Positions 8,747 to 17,743 of a stretch of DNA of 64,000 nt are shown here, piece by piece (within the stretch, counting starts at the first letter, position 1; the number at the start of each line of letters is the position of its first letter). A program made the position numbers and the translations under genes. The DNA is from Alistipes sp. Marseille-P5061 (GTDB taxonomy: Bacteria > Bacteroidota > Bacteroidia > Bacteroidales > Rikenellaceae): contig NZ_LT985748.1 of the NCBI RefSeq assembly GCF_900290115.1, positions 377,120 to 441,119 of the forward strand, written 5' to 3'. The notes below the pieces were generated by a model. It was not told where the DNA came from. It searched no databases and saw only the letters and a list, made by a program, of their open reading frames with translations.

Positions 8747-9646
8747 TCAGCGCGAGCCGAGCCAGAGGAAGAACATGCCGACCAGAATGAAGAGCAGGTC
8801 GAGCGCCTTAGCCCGCAGATTCCGCTCGTGGAAGAGCAGCGCCCCGCAGCAGAACGAAACCACCACCGAGCCGCGGCGCACCATCGAGACCACCGAAATC
8901 ATCGCCCCCTCTTCGCCCAGCGCCGTCAGGTAGGCGAAGTCGGCCAGCGAGAGGAAGATTGAGATGAGCGGAATGGCCCAGCTCCAGTGGAACGGGGTGG
9001 TCGTGCGGCGGCGGGGCCACCAGAGCAGGCCGACCACCGTGCCCATCATCAGCAGCTGGTAGAAGTTGTACCAACTCTGGACGAAGACCGGGTCGAGCCG
9101 CGCCATGATGTACTTGTCGTAGAGACCGCTGACGGCCCCCATGACTGCGGCGGCCGCGATGCAGAGTATCCAGACGTTGTGGGCGAAATCGACCCCTTCG
9201 CGCCGTCCCGAACGGCTCAGCAGAAAGAGCGACAGCAGCGCCAGTGCCACACCGACCCACTGGTAGCCGTTGAGCCGCTCGCCGAAGAGCAGCATCGCGC
9301 CGACGAGCACCATGACGGGACGCGTGGCGTTGATGGGGCCCACGATGGTGAGCGGGAGATGTTTCATGGCGAAGTATCCGAATACCCACGACACCAGCAC
9401 GATGGCCGACTTGAGCGCAACCAGCGCGTGAGCATGTGCATCACCCGGGACACTCTCGAGCAACGTCCCGTCGAACCATCCCAGACCGCACTCCGCAGCC
9501 ACGATGACCGGGACGAAGAGCAGGCTCGAAAAGAGCGTATTGAGCAGCAGGACGGGCAACACGGCGTTGTCCGTCAGCGCCCGCTTTTTGGCCACGTCGT
9601 AGAGGCCCAGCAGGGCGGCAGAGGTAAAGGCAAGAGTCAGCCACAT
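8747..9646 (-). CDS. EamA/DMT-family membrane transporter
   Basis: The 299-residue inner-membrane protein has about ten hydrophobic segments in two similar halves, the usual EamA (drug/metabolite transporter) layout. The second half starts near residue 150. The N-terminus MWLTLAFTSAALLGLYDVAKKRAL and the segment GPINATRPVMVLVGAMLLFGERL fit the family. Members export amino acids or other small metabolites; the substrate here is unknown. It is convergent with trpB2, with no shared operon, so a link to tryptophan is not supported beyond adjacency. It ends a minus-strand pair after lysA, with a 241-bp gap. Confidence 0.88.
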   Translation of the reverse strand: MWLTLAFTSAALLGLYDVAKKRALTDNAVLPVLLLNTLFSSLLFVPVIVAAECGLGWFDGTLLESVPGDAHAHALVALKSAIVLVSWVFGYFAMKHLPLTIVGPINATRPVMVLVGAMLLFGERLNGYQWVGVALALLSLFLLSRSGRREGVDFAHNVWILCIAAAAVMGAVSGLYDKYIMARLDPVFVQSWYNFYQLLMMGTVVGLLWWPRRRTTTPFHWSWAIPLISIFLSLADFAYLTALGEEGAMISVVSMVRRGSVVVSFCCGALLFHERNLRAKALDLLFILVGMFFLWLGSR

Positions 9647-9887
9647 GATTCGTTCACGGTTTTGGGGTCGGATTACGTCACCGGCCGGAGTTCAGCCGGC
9701 AACCCGACAGAAAAAGCAGGCCGCCGATAGGGGTGAGGCCGACATGAAGCAGGCCACCGGCAGGAGAGCCGACCACCCGCAAAAGAGCCGGCTGCCGGCG
9801 GGGCAGCGGGCGGACCGACGGTAGAACTGGCGGCCCGGCAGGGTAGCAGGCGCCCGGTCGATTCGGCCGACCGGCTACAAGTCCCGG
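9647..9887. other. GC-rich low-complexity spacer
   Basis: This spacer between lysA and the EamA gene is made of short recurring pieces such as CCGGCAGG, GCCGGC and GGCAGGG. It contains GCAGGGTAG at 9838-9846, a 9-mer also found in three other gene-end spacers of this window. No coding frame with family-like content is seen. Confidence 0.5.
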
Positions 9888-11045
9888 CTACAGTTCGTCG
9901 CTATAGACCGCGCCGGGCAGGTCGTGCAGGTTGTAGCGCGAGGCCATCGACATGCCGTAGGCGCCGGCCGACTTGATGGAGAGCAGGTCGCCGCGGCGGG
10001 TCGTGCGCAGCGTCACGTTCTCGTCGAAGACGTCGGTCGATTCGCAGGCCGTACCCACCACCGTATACTTCTCGCGTGTCTCGGCCTCGGAGGTGACGTT
10101 CTCAATGTTGTGGTAGGAGCCATAGAGCGCCGGACGAATCAGTTCGGTCATGCTGGCGTCGACAATCACCAGCTTGCGGCCCGTGGCCGTGGTCTTGTTG
10201 AAGAGCACCGAGGTAATCAACTCGCCGCACTCGCCGACAATCGAACGGCCGAACTCGAAGTGCACCTCGCGGCCGCCCACCTGCAGATGGGTGTGGACAA
10301 TCGAGAAGAGGGAGGCGAAGTTGGGAATCGGCTCGTTCTCGGGCACGTCGTAGTTGATGCCCAGGCCGCCGCCCACGTCGACAAAGCGGAACGAGAAGCC
10401 CTGCGCCTCGAGGTTGGCCACGATGGCGTTGACCTTGTGGCACATGTTCTCGAAGACGTGCAGCTCGCGAATCTGCGAGCCGATATGCAGGTGGATGCCG
10501 ACGATGCTAATGTGCGACAGCGACTTAATCCACTCGGCATGGGCCAGCACCTCCTCGTACGAGATGCCGAACTTGCTGTCGGCCTGTCCCGTGTCGATGC
10601 AGTGGTTGGTCTTGGGGTCGATGTCGGGGTTGATGCGCAGCGCCACGTCGGTCACACGCCCCGCCTCGGCCGCAAGCAGGTCGACCAGCTCCAGCTCCTC
10701 GATGGATTCGCAGTTGATGGCCATGATGCCCTGCTCGATGGCGTAGCGCAGCTCCTTATCGCGTTTGCCCACGCCGGCATAGACGATGCCGCGGGGGTCG
10801 AAGCCCGCCTCTACGGCCTTGCGCAGCTCGTTGCCCGAGGCGCAGTCGATGCCGAGCCCGTACTCGCGGATGACCGCAAGCAGGTGGTCGTCGTAGTTGG
10901 CCTTGATGGCGTAGTGAACCTTGTAATCGTATTTTTTCGACTCCGAGACGACGCTTTCTAGCGTCTGACGCAGCAGCGCGATGTCGTAGAGATAGAACGG
11001 GGTCTCGAACTCCCTCAGCCGGGGAGCAATCTGTCTGCTCAGCAT
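9888..11045 (-). CDS. lysA: Diaminopimelate decarboxylase
   Basis: The 385-residue PLP enzyme converts meso-diaminopimelate to L-lysine plus CO2, the last step of lysine synthesis. It has the alanine-racemase-like TIM barrel followed by a beta domain. Motifs are HYAIKAN (PLP lysine K48), HLHIGSQI, the glycine loop [10 protein letters not shown], and the C-terminal CESTDVF (C334) and [14 protein letters not shown] that complete the partner active site in the dimer. The HIGSQ and CESTD signatures favour LysA over ornithine or carboxynorspermidine decarboxylases. A complete promoter lies 42 bp upstream. No other lysine gene is nearby. Confidence 0.95.
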   Translation of the reverse strand: MLSRQIAPRLREFETPFYLYDIALLRQTLESVVSESKKYDYKVHYAIKANYDDHLLAVIREYGLGIDCASGNELRKAVEAGFDPRGIVYAGVGKRDKELRYAIEQGIMAINCESIEELELVDLLAAEAGRVTDVALRINPDIDPKTNHCIDTGQADSKFGISYEEVLAHAEWIKSLSHISIVGIHLHIGSQIRELHVFENMCHKVNAIVANLEAQGFSFRFVDVGGGLGINYDVPENEPIPNFASLFSIVHTHLQVGGREVHFEFGRSIVGECGELITSVLFNKTTATGRKLVIVDASMTELIRPALYGSYHNIENVTSEAETREKYTVVGTACESTDVFDENVTLRTTRRGDLLSIKSAGAYGMSMASRYNLHDLPGAVYSDEL

Positions 11046-11086
11046 GTTATGTGATTTAATTAACCTGTTTAACCTTAACCGAAGGG

Positions 11087-11117
11087 CAAAGATAAAAAAT
11101 TCCGTTCAGACGACAAA
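11087..11117 (-). promoter_or_regulatory. Promoter of lysA
   Basis: On the minus strand TTG (11115-11117) and TATCTTTG (11087-11094) are separated by 20 bp. This is a full match to the Bacteroidetes promoter pattern, 42 bp before the lysA start. Confidence 0.8.
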
Positions 11118-11329
11118 ATCCACGCTTCCGTCCCGCAAACCTTTCCGCAGCCTCCCAGCCCCGACCCTCCGCCGCGAAGCCGGCCGCACCGATTCCGCCC
11201 GCCGCACGACACCAGTTCCGACACCGGTTCCGACACCACCGACCCGCAAAAAGCCCCTGCACGGCGAACAAGCCGCCGAAAATCGCGCCGCTGCGGGCAC
11301 GGAGTCCCTTCGGTTTCCGAAAAAGTTCG
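11118..11329. other. Intergenic spacer between lysA and lepA promoters with a short tandem repeat
   Basis: No gene is seen. A 12-bp unit, CGACACCRGTTC, is repeated in tandem (11207-11218, 11219-11230, and a partial third copy from 11231). The lepA frame is open across this region, but the residues are Pro/Arg-rich and lie outside the conserved LepA N-terminus. Confidence 0.5.
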
Positions 11330-11337
11330 TATATTTG
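11330..11337 (+). promoter_or_regulatory. Predicted -7 box of the lepA promoter
   Basis: TATATTTG followed by CA lies 21 bp before the lepA ATG. No exact TTG is found at -33. Confidence 0.55.
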
Positions 11338-11358
11338 CATGAATTTTTCCGCCACGAC

Positions 11359-13149
11359 ATGAAAAACATCCGCAACTTCTGCATCATAGCCCACATCGAC
11401 CACGGCAAGAGTACGCTTGCCGACCGCCTGCTCGAAAAGACCAACACGCTCAACCAGCGCGAGATGCAGGCCCAGGTGCTCGACGACATGGAGCTCGAGC
11501 GCGAAAAGGGCATCACCATCAAGAGCCACGCCATCCAGATGGAGTACTGCGCCAGCGACGGAGAACTCTATACGCTCAACCTCATCGACACGCCGGGGCA
11601 CGTCGACTTCTCCTACGAGGTCTCGCGTGCCATAGCCTCGTGCGAGGGGGCGCTGCTGGTCGTCGACGCCACGCAGGGCATCCAGGCACAGACCATCTCG
11701 AACCTCTATCTGGCCGTGGGGCACGACCTCACGATTATCCCCGTGCTCAACAAAATCGACATGGAGTCGGCGATGATTGACGAGGTGAAGGACCAGGTCG
11801 TCGACCTGCTGGGCTGCAAGGAGGAGGAGATTCTGCTCGCCTCGGGCAAGACGGGTGCCGGCATCGAAGAGGTGCTCGAAGCCATCGTCCAGCGCATTCC
11901 CGCCCCCAAGGGCGACGAGAATGCCCCGCTGCAGGCGCTCATCTTCGACTCGGTGTTCAACCCCTTCCGCGGCATCATCGCCTATTACCGCATCTTCAAC
12001 GGCACGCTCCGCAAGGGCGAGCACGTCAAGTTCTTCAACACGGGCAGCGAGTACGACGCCGACGAGGTGGGCGTACTGAAGCTCAAGATGCAGCCCCGCG
12101 ACAAGGTCTGCGCCGGAGACGTGGGGTATATCTGCTCGGGCATCAAGACCTCGTCCGACGTCAAGGTCGGCGACACAATCACCTCGGTGGAGAACCCCGC
12201 CCACGAGGCCATCGCCGGCTTCGAGGATGTCAAGCCGATGGTCTTCGCCGGCGTCTACCCGGTCGAGGCCGACCAGTACGAGGACCTGCGCGCCTCGCTC
12301 GAGAAGCTGCAGCTCAACGACGCTTCACTGACGTTCGAGCCCGAGAGCTCGCTGGCGCTCGGCTTCGGCTTCCGGTGCGGCTTCCTCGGACTGCTCCACA
12401 TGGAGATTATCCAGGAGCGGCTCTACCGCGAGTTCGACATGGACGTCATCACCACCGTGCCGAACGTCTCCTACCGCATCACCACCACGCAAGGCGAGGT
12501 GCTCGAGGTGCACAACCCCTCGGGACTGCCCGAAATCACGAAGATTGCCAAAATCGAGGAGCCCTACATCCTCGCCCAGATTATCACCAAGGCGGACTTC
12601 CTGGGCAACGTCATCAAGCTCTGCATCGACAAGCGCGGCGTGATGAAGAACCAGACCTTCATCACGCAGGACCGCGTGGAAATCAACTTCGACATGCCGC
12701 TTTCGGAGATTGTCTTTGACTTCTACGACAAGCTCAAGAGCATCTCGAAAGGCTACGCGTCGTTCGACTACCACCGCACGGGCTACCAGCCCTCGAAGCT
12801 GGCCAAGCTGGACATCCTGCTCAACGGTGAACCGGTCGACGCCCTCTCATCGCTCATCTACGCCGACCACGCCTACGACTTCGGCCGCAAGATGTGCGAA
12901 AAGCTCAAGGAGCTCATCCCCCGGCAGCAGTTCGACATCGCCATCCAGGCGGCCATCGGCGCCAAGATTATCGCCCGCGAGACGGTCAAGGCGGTGCGCA
13001 AGGATGTGACGGCCAAGTGCTACGGCGGTGACATCACGCGCAAGCGCAAACTTCTGGAGAAGCAGAAGCGAGGCAAGAAACGCATGCGTCAAATCGGCAA
13101 CGTCGAGGTTCCCCAGTCGGCCTTTCTCGCCGTCCTCAAAATGGATTAA
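11359..13149 (+). CDS. lepA: Elongation factor 4 (LepA), ribosome-binding GTPase
   Basis: The 596-residue GTPase binds the ribosome and assists elongation and subunit biogenesis. G motifs are AHIDHGKST (P-loop), [12 protein letters not shown] and NKIDMESA. Domain II, EF-G-like domains III and V, and the LepA-specific C-terminal domain follow ([21 protein letters not shown], then [16 protein letters not shown]). The frame is open much further upstream, but the ATG at 11359 gives the standard [16 protein letters not shown] start, normal length, and a promoter immediately before it. The acyl-CoA synthetase gene follows after 4 bp, so the two are cotranscribed. Confidence 0.97.
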   Translation: MKNIRNFCIIAHIDHGKSTLADRLLEKTNTLNQREMQAQVLDDMELEREKGITIKSHAIQMEYCASDGELYTLNLIDTPGHVDFSYEVSRAIASCEGALLVVDATQGIQAQTISNLYLAVGHDLTIIPVLNKIDMESAMIDEVKDQVVDLLGCKEEEILLASGKTGAGIEEVLEAIVQRIPAPKGDENAPLQALIFDSVFNPFRGIIAYYRIFNGTLRKGEHVKFFNTGSEYDADEVGVLKLKMQPRDKVCAGDVGYICSGIKTSSDVKVGDTITSVENPAHEAIAGFEDVKPMVFAGVYPVEADQYEDLRASLEKLQLNDASLTFEPESSLALGFGFRCGFLGLLHMEIIQERLYREFDMDVITTVPNVSYRITTTQGEVLEVHNPSGLPEITKIAKIEEPYILAQIITKADFLGNVIKLCIDKRGVMKNQTFITQDRVEINFDMPLSEIVFDFYDKLKSISKGYASFDYHRTGYQPSKLAKLDILLNGEPVDALSSLIYADHAYDFGRKMCEKLKELIPRQQFDIAIQAAIGAKIIARETVKAVRKDVTAKCYGGDITRKRKLLEKQKRGKKRMRQIGNVEVPQSAFLAVLKMD

Positions 13150-13153
13150 CCCC

Positions 13154-15061
13154 ATGAAGAAAACCATCATCGACCTCTTTGAATCATCGGTCGCCCGGTA
13201 CGGGGAGAAGACCTTCCTGCTCGAGAAGCGCCACCACAAGTTCGAACCGACGACCTATGCCGAGACCCGCGAGCAGGCACTCGAGGTGGGAGCCGGCCTG
13301 GCCGCCATCGGCATCCGTCCCAAGGAGAAGGTAGCCATCCTCTCGGAGGGGTGCAACGCCTGGATTATCTCGGAGCTCGGCCTCTTCTATGCCGGCTGCA
13401 TCAGCGTGCCGCTCTCGGTCAAGCTCGAGGAGTCGAACGACCTGCTGTTCCGGCTGCGCCACGCCGAGGTGAAGACCATCTTCGTTTCGAAGTACCAGCT
13501 GCCGAAAATCCGCCGCATCGTCGGCCAGCTGCCCGAGCTGCAGCACATCATCGTCTTCGGCCACATTCCGCTCGAAGCGGGGGAGATGGCGCTGGGAACC
13601 CTCAAGCGGCTCGGCCGCGCCTACCTGGCCGACCAGCGCGACCGCTTCCTTGCCATCGGGCAGGCTATCCAGAACGACGACTACGCCACCATCACCTATA
13701 CGTCGGGCACCACCTCGGACCCCAAGGGGGTCGTGCTGACGCACCGCAACTATACGGCCAACGTCGAGCAGTCGCTCTCGCGCATCGACATCCCGTCGTG
13801 GTACCGCACGCTCATCATCCTGCCGCTGGACCACTGCTTCGCCCACGTCGTGGGATTCTACATCATGATAGCCTGCGGCGCCTCGGTAGCTACCGTACAG
13901 GTGGGCGCCACGCCGATGGAGACGCTCAAGAACATCCCGCTCAACATCCGCGAGGTGCGGCCGCACTTCCTGCTCTCGGTACCGGCGCTGGCCAAGAACT
14001 TCCGCAAGAACATCGAGAGCTCCATCCGCGCCAAGGGACCCGCCGCCGAGCGGCTCTTCGAACTGGCGCTCCGCACGGCCTACTGCTACAACCAGGACGG
14101 CTACAGCCGCGGCAAGGGGTGGCGCTTCGTGCTCTGGCCCGCGGTCAAGCTCTTCGACCTGCTCCTCTTCCGCAAGGTCCGCGAGGCCTTCGGCGGCAGC
14201 CTGAAGTTCTTCGTCGGCGGCGGTGCGCTGCTCGACGCCGAGCTGCAGCGCTTCTTCTACGCCATCGGCATCCCGATGTTCCAGGGTTACGGCCTCTCGG
14301 AGGCGACGCCCGTCATCTCGACCAACTCGCCCAAATACCACTGGCACCGCTTCGGCTCGTCGGGCAAGATACTCATCCCGCTCGACCTGAGAATCGTCGA
14401 CGAGCAGGGGCACGAGCTTCCGCACGGCGAGAAGGGCGAAATCATCATCCGCGGCGAGAATGTCATGGCCGGCTACTGGAAGAATCCCGAGGCGACGGCC
14501 GCCACCGTGCGCGACGGATGGCTCCACACGGGCGACATGGGCTACGTCTCTAAGGACGAGTTCCTCTACGTGCTGGGACGCTTCAAGAGCCTGCTCATCG
14601 CCTCCGACGGCGAAAAGTACAGTCCCGAGGGGATGGAGGAGGCCATCGTCGACAAGTCGCCCTTCATCGACCAGATTCTGATTTACAACAACCAGAGCCC
14701 CTTCACGGGTGCCATCGTCGTGCCCAACCGCGACGCGCTGCTCCGCGAGCTGGAGGCGCGCGGCACGGCTCCAGCCGAGCGGGCCGCCACCGCGGCCGCG
14801 ATTCTCGGCGGGGAAATCGACCGCTACCGCTCGGGCGGCATCTTCGCAGGCGAATTCCCCGAGCGGTGGCTTCCGGCGGGTCTGGCCATTGTCGACGAAC
14901 CCTTTACTGAACGCAACGGACTGGTCAACAGCACGATGAAGGTTGTCCGCGGCAAGGTCGAGGAGCACTTCCGCGACAGAATCGACTACCTCTATACGGC
15001 CGAGGGGCGCAAACTTCAGAACGAGCGCAACCTCGCCTCGCTGCAAAAAGTGCTGGGATGA
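13154..15061 (+). CDS. AMP-dependent acyl-CoA synthetase/ligase (long-chain type)
   Basis: The 635-residue enzyme activates a carboxylic acid, probably a fatty acid, to acyl-AMP and then acyl-CoA. The ATP/AMP motif is TYTSGTTSDPKGVVLTHRN. Other signatures are GYGLSEATPVIS, GEIIIRGENVMAGYWKNPEAT and DGWLHTGDMGYVSKD, with a C-terminal swivel domain. The size and the insertion around the middle resemble long-chain FadD15-like ligases. The ATG at 13154 lies 4 bp after the lepA stop and gives the expected N-terminus (MKKTIIDLFESSVARYG); codons upstream of it overlap lepA in another frame. Substrate chain length is not readable from sequence. Confidence 0.9.
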   Translation: MKKTIIDLFESSVARYGEKTFLLEKRHHKFEPTTYAETREQALEVGAGLAAIGIRPKEKVAILSEGCNAWIISELGLFYAGCISVPLSVKLEESNDLLFRLRHAEVKTIFVSKYQLPKIRRIVGQLPELQHIIVFGHIPLEAGEMALGTLKRLGRAYLADQRDRFLAIGQAIQNDDYATITYTSGTTSDPKGVVLTHRNYTANVEQSLSRIDIPSWYRTLIILPLDHCFAHVVGFYIMIACGASVATVQVGATPMETLKNIPLNIREVRPHFLLSVPALAKNFRKNIESSIRAKGPAAERLFELALRTAYCYNQDGYSRGKGWRFVLWPAVKLFDLLLFRKVREAFGGSLKFFVGGGALLDAELQRFFYAIGIPMFQGYGLSEATPVISTNSPKYHWHRFGSSGKILIPLDLRIVDEQGHELPHGEKGEIIIRGENVMAGYWKNPEATAATVRDGWLHTGDMGYVSKDEFLYVLGRFKSLLIASDGEKYSPEGMEEAIVDKSPFIDQILIYNNQSPFTGAIVVPNRDALLRELEARGTAPAERAATAAAILGGEIDRYRSGGIFAGEFPERWLPAGLAIVDEPFTERNGLVNSTMKVVRGKVEEHFRDRIDYLYTAEGRKLQNERNLASLQKVLG

Positions 15062-15083
15062 TGAAAATTCCGGCGCGGAATGC

Positions 15084-15113
15084 TTGAAATATCGGAAAAT
15101 CGGAGTATCTTTG
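15084..15113 (+). promoter_or_regulatory. Promoter of tRNA-Gly
   Basis: TTG at 15084-15086 and TATCTTTG at 15106-15113 are separated by 19 bp. The tRNA starts 11 bp after the box. Confidence 0.8.
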
Positions 15114-15123
15114 TACTCCGAAT

Positions 15124-15199
15124 GCGGAAATAGCTCAGTCGGTAGAGCATCAGCTTCCCAAGCTGAGGGTCACGGGTTCGAATCCCGCTTTCCGCTCCA
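15124..15199 (+). tRNA. tRNA-Gly (anticodon CCC), CCA end encoded
   Basis: A complete cloverleaf can be drawn: acceptor GCGGAAA/TTTCCGC, D stem GCTC/GAGC, anticodon stem TCAGC/GCTGA with loop TTCCCAA, and T arm with GGTTCGAATCC. The anticodon CCC (15157-15159) reads the glycine codon GGG. The discriminator base is T15196, and the genome encodes CCA at 15197-15199. It has its own promoter and a terminator directly after. Confidence 0.95.
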
Positions 15200-15200
15200 G

Positions 15201-15242
15201 AAGGAGGAGTTTTCCCGAAAAAGGGGATGCTCCTCCTTTTTT
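15201..15242 (+). terminator. Terminator after tRNA-Gly
   Basis: AAGGAGGAG (15201-15209) pairs with CTCCTCCTT (15230-15238), followed by a T run. Confidence 0.85.
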
Positions 15243-15508
15243 CTGCATCAGTGGTTGTGTGGGGTCCGACACCACGCAAGAACCATCCCCAAGCCGCAAA
15301 GCCAAGCCCGACAAAGCAGCGGCAGGCCGGCAAAAACCGCCCGGCAGTAAAATTATGCGGGGTCGGGCTTGCCGAAATACTCATTTTTTTCTATCTTTAC
15401 GTATCGGCCGAAACGCCGCACCCAGACGGATGGTGCATCCGCAGCTGCAGAGAGCTGCCGCCACACCCGACGCCTCGACCGACCCGATATCCAACCACAC
15501 GTCAAGCC

Positions 15509-16165
15509 ATGAACATCCGGATTTTTCGCATCACGCTGTTGACGCTTCTTAGCGTCCTTACAATCAGTTCAGTAAACGCCGCCTCGACCGTCCAGGGGCG
15601 CATCTATCTCAAGGACGGACGCATCATCGAATGCGGTGAAAAAGACCGCATCAAGCTCCCCAAACACGCACAGGACGTCAAACTGCTGCGTCGTGCCTTC
15701 TACAAGGACAAGAGCAAGGAGGTCTACCGCTACGAGGAGATTGACTCGATGGTCTGCTGGCACGCCACGGCGCCCGAACACCGGCAGAAGTTCATTCCTG
15801 CACCCGGGGTCGGCTGGCTGTGGGTCTACTTCGAGACGCCGTACATCTGCGTCGGAGTCTTTGCGCAGAAGGGCTACGGCATCGACTCGAACGGAGGCAT
15901 CGAGGTGCTGGTCAAGTACCGCTCGCTGAGCCGTTCGCGCACGGCCTACTACCTGCGCAAGGCAGGCGAGGAGGAGTTCTACGACGCGGGGTCGGCCAGC
16001 CGTCAGGGCAAGGGGCGCTTCCGCGAGTCGGTGGCCGCCTACGTGGCCGATGACCCCGCACTGTCCGCCGAGATTCTCCGGTCGGAGAGCCGCGACCGCA
16101 GCCGGACGATTCTGATGCTCGAAAACTACCGTCCCGCAGACGAAGAAAAACCTGTAAAAGAATAG
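15509..16165 (+). CDS. Secreted protein of unknown function
   Basis: The 218-residue protein has a clear signal peptide (MNIRIFRITLLTLLSVLTISSVNA) and so is exported. The mature part begins with a short beta-strand unit, GRIYLKDGRIIECG, then a charged stretch ending YRYEEIDSMVCW, and an aromatic region VGWLWVYFETPYICVGVF. No enzyme motif is recognisable. The next gene, 6 bp downstream, encodes a protein with the same plan (VTLKSGEKVDCY, then YTADDVVSIDYVE, then TYWWKIWVASGF), so the two look like diverged paralogues in one operon. The ATG at 15509 was chosen for the signal peptide; the open frame further upstream crosses the tRNA terminator. A weak -7-like TATCTTTA lies at 15392-15399. Confidence 0.75.
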   Translation: MNIRIFRITLLTLLSVLTISSVNAASTVQGRIYLKDGRIIECGEKDRIKLPKHAQDVKLLRRAFYKDKSKEVYRYEEIDSMVCWHATAPEHRQKFIPAPGVGWLWVYFETPYICVGVFAQKGYGIDSNGGIEVLVKYRSLSRSRTAYYLRKAGEEEFYDAGSASRQGKGRFRESVAAYVADDPALSAEILRSESRDRSRTILMLENYRPADEEKPVKE

Positions 16166-16171
16166 TGCCGT

Positions 16172-16906
16172 ATGAAATCGTTTTTCCTTTGTGCGCTGGC
16201 CCTGGCGGCCACCGTCGGCATCGCGACGCATGCCGAAGCCCGGAAACCCGCGGATGCGGAGTCGGACCACGTGATTGTCACCCTCAAGTCGGGCGAAAAG
16301 GTCGACTGCTATGTCCACAGGGGCTGGCATGCCGAAAATTCGGTCTTCAAGAAGGAGAACTACTCGTTCAAGGTGACCCGGACACCCGATGACAAGGAGC
16401 CGATTCAATATACGGCCGACGATGTGGTGAGCATCGACTACGTGGAGACCACGGCGGACCATCCCGACGGTCTGCGCTGGGAGTCGCATCCGCTCGCCCG
16501 GCCCAACTTTGCAAGCCGCTACCACACGATGCAGAGGCTCTTCTGCGTCGACAAGGTGGGTAAGAACGCCACAACCTACTGGTGGAAAATCTGGGTCGCA
16601 TCGGGATTCAACGGCATGGGCCGCTCGCTCCAGACCAACTACGGCGTCCGCTTCCACAACGACCCCGAAGGGATTGTCTATCCCTACATGCTGGTCAACT
16701 CGGTGCTGATGAAGGACCGCTATCCCGGTCTGAAGGAGTTCTGCAAGATGTGGTTCAAGGGCTCCGAAGGCAAGGTCCACAAGAAGGAGGCCGAGGAGAA
16801 CGACGCCTGGATTCTCGACATATACGATGCCTATCTCGAGCAGATGGGCGACAAAGCGGCCGAGTTGCCATATCCCATTCCCGACAAGAAAGACAGCGAA
16901 GAGTAA
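16172..16906 (+). CDS. Secreted protein of unknown function, paralogue of its upstream neighbour
   Basis: The 244-residue protein has a signal peptide (MKSFFLCALALAATVGIATHAEA). The first 80 mature residues resemble the preceding protein: a strand pair around VTLKSGEKVDCYV, then a linker, then the DDVVSIDYVE segment. A WWKIW aromatic patch and a longer C-terminal helical part (KEFCKMWFKGSEG...) follow. No catalytic motif is seen. The 6-bp spacing to the upstream gene indicates one transcript. The role is unknown; both may act together at the envelope. Confidence 0.75.
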   Translation: MKSFFLCALALAATVGIATHAEARKPADAESDHVIVTLKSGEKVDCYVHRGWHAENSVFKKENYSFKVTRTPDDKEPIQYTADDVVSIDYVETTADHPDGLRWESHPLARPNFASRYHTMQRLFCVDKVGKNATTYWWKIWVASGFNGMGRSLQTNYGVRFHNDPEGIVYPYMLVNSVLMKDRYPGLKEFCKMWFKGSEGKVHKKEAEENDAWILDIYDAYLEQMGDKAAELPYPIPDKKDSEE

Positions 16907-17001
16907 CCGACAGGGCGGGCAGCTCTGCCGGCAGGGTTGCCGGTTCTACGGCCAAAGCCGCCTAAGGGCAGGAGCAGCAGGGTAGCGCCCCTCCAAAAAA
17001 G

Positions 17002-17041
17002 AAGCCGCCGCAACGGTTCCAAAATTCCGTTGCGGCGGCTT
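17002..17041. terminator. Strong hairpin terminator between convergent genes
   Basis: A perfect 15-bp stem (AAGCCGCCGCAACGG 17002-17016 with 17027-17041) has a 10-nt loop. An A run at 16995-17000 gives the minus-strand transcript of the flavodoxin-like gene a T tract, so that is the main direction. Confidence 0.8.
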
Positions 17042-17070
17042 GCTTTGTTATGTCCGGCAGAGACTGCCAA

Positions 17071-17604
17071 TCAGCAACTCCGACCCAGCTCGCAGGCCTC
17101 CAGCAGAAGCTGTTCCGACCCGGAGGCTCCCGGCTGCCGGGCGGCGTCGCAGACTATCCCCTTCAGAGGCGAAGAGTCGAAACTGCCGACAAAGCCACGC
17201 AGCCGATTGACGGTGCGCTCCGCCTGCCACACATCCCGCCCCGCAGCCGTAAGGAGGATGCAGAACTCCTTCGCACGGATTTCGTGACGGCAGCCACAGC
17301 AGCGGTCGATGAAGTTCTTCATCGGGCCGCCCATTGCGCAGGCCCGCGGCGTCGTATCGAGCACGATGACCTCCGAGTCGACCATCCGCGAGGCCAGATG
17401 GGCCATATCGTCCTGCAGCGGGCAGACACCGCCTTCGAAGCTGCAGTTGCCGCACCCCAGGCAGGGGTCGATTCGAAGGTCGCCGAGAAGCACCTCGGCC
17501 ACCTCGTGGCCCGCCTCGGCCGCCCCGGCCCGGAACCGGGCGCAGAGCGTGTCGGAGTTGTCGTCCCGACGCGGATTCGACGATATCACCAGTATCTTTT
17601 TCAT
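17071..17604 (-). CDS. Flavodoxin-family NAD(P)H-dependent oxidoreductase
   Basis: The 177-residue protein starts MKKILVISSNPRRDDNSDTLC, the beta-strand and phosphate loop of FMN-binding NADPH-dependent reductases (flavodoxin fold). It then has a Cys-rich segment CLGCGNCSFEGGVCPLQDDM (about 45-65), shared with iron-sulfur flavoproteins of the same superfamily, and GGPMKNFIDRCC. It probably binds FMN and passes electrons or reduces quinones or similar acceptors; the substrate is unknown. The frame is open upstream to 17832, but the start at 17604 gives the conserved first strand. The 2-hydroxyacid dehydrogenase gene ends 140 bp upstream on the same strand. Confidence 0.82.
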   Translation of the reverse strand: MKKILVISSNPRRDDNSDTLCARFRAGAAEAGHEVAEVLLGDLRIDPCLGCGNCSFEGGVCPLQDDMAHLASRMVDSEVIVLDTTPRACAMGGPMKNFIDRCCGCRHEIRAKEFCILLTAAGRDVWQAERTVNRLRGFVGSFDSSPLKGIVCDAARQPGASGSEQLLLEACELGRSC

Positions 17605-17743
17605 ACCGTTTCGATTGATTCGGTTTTCTCTGTTGCAAGAGCTGCGGACCTCAAACGCATCCAAAAGCAGTCGTCCCGCAGCCGCCGGGCCCGTCCCGAC
17701 GAAAACAGGAGCAGCCACCTTGAAGCGAATCCCGACCCGGCAC

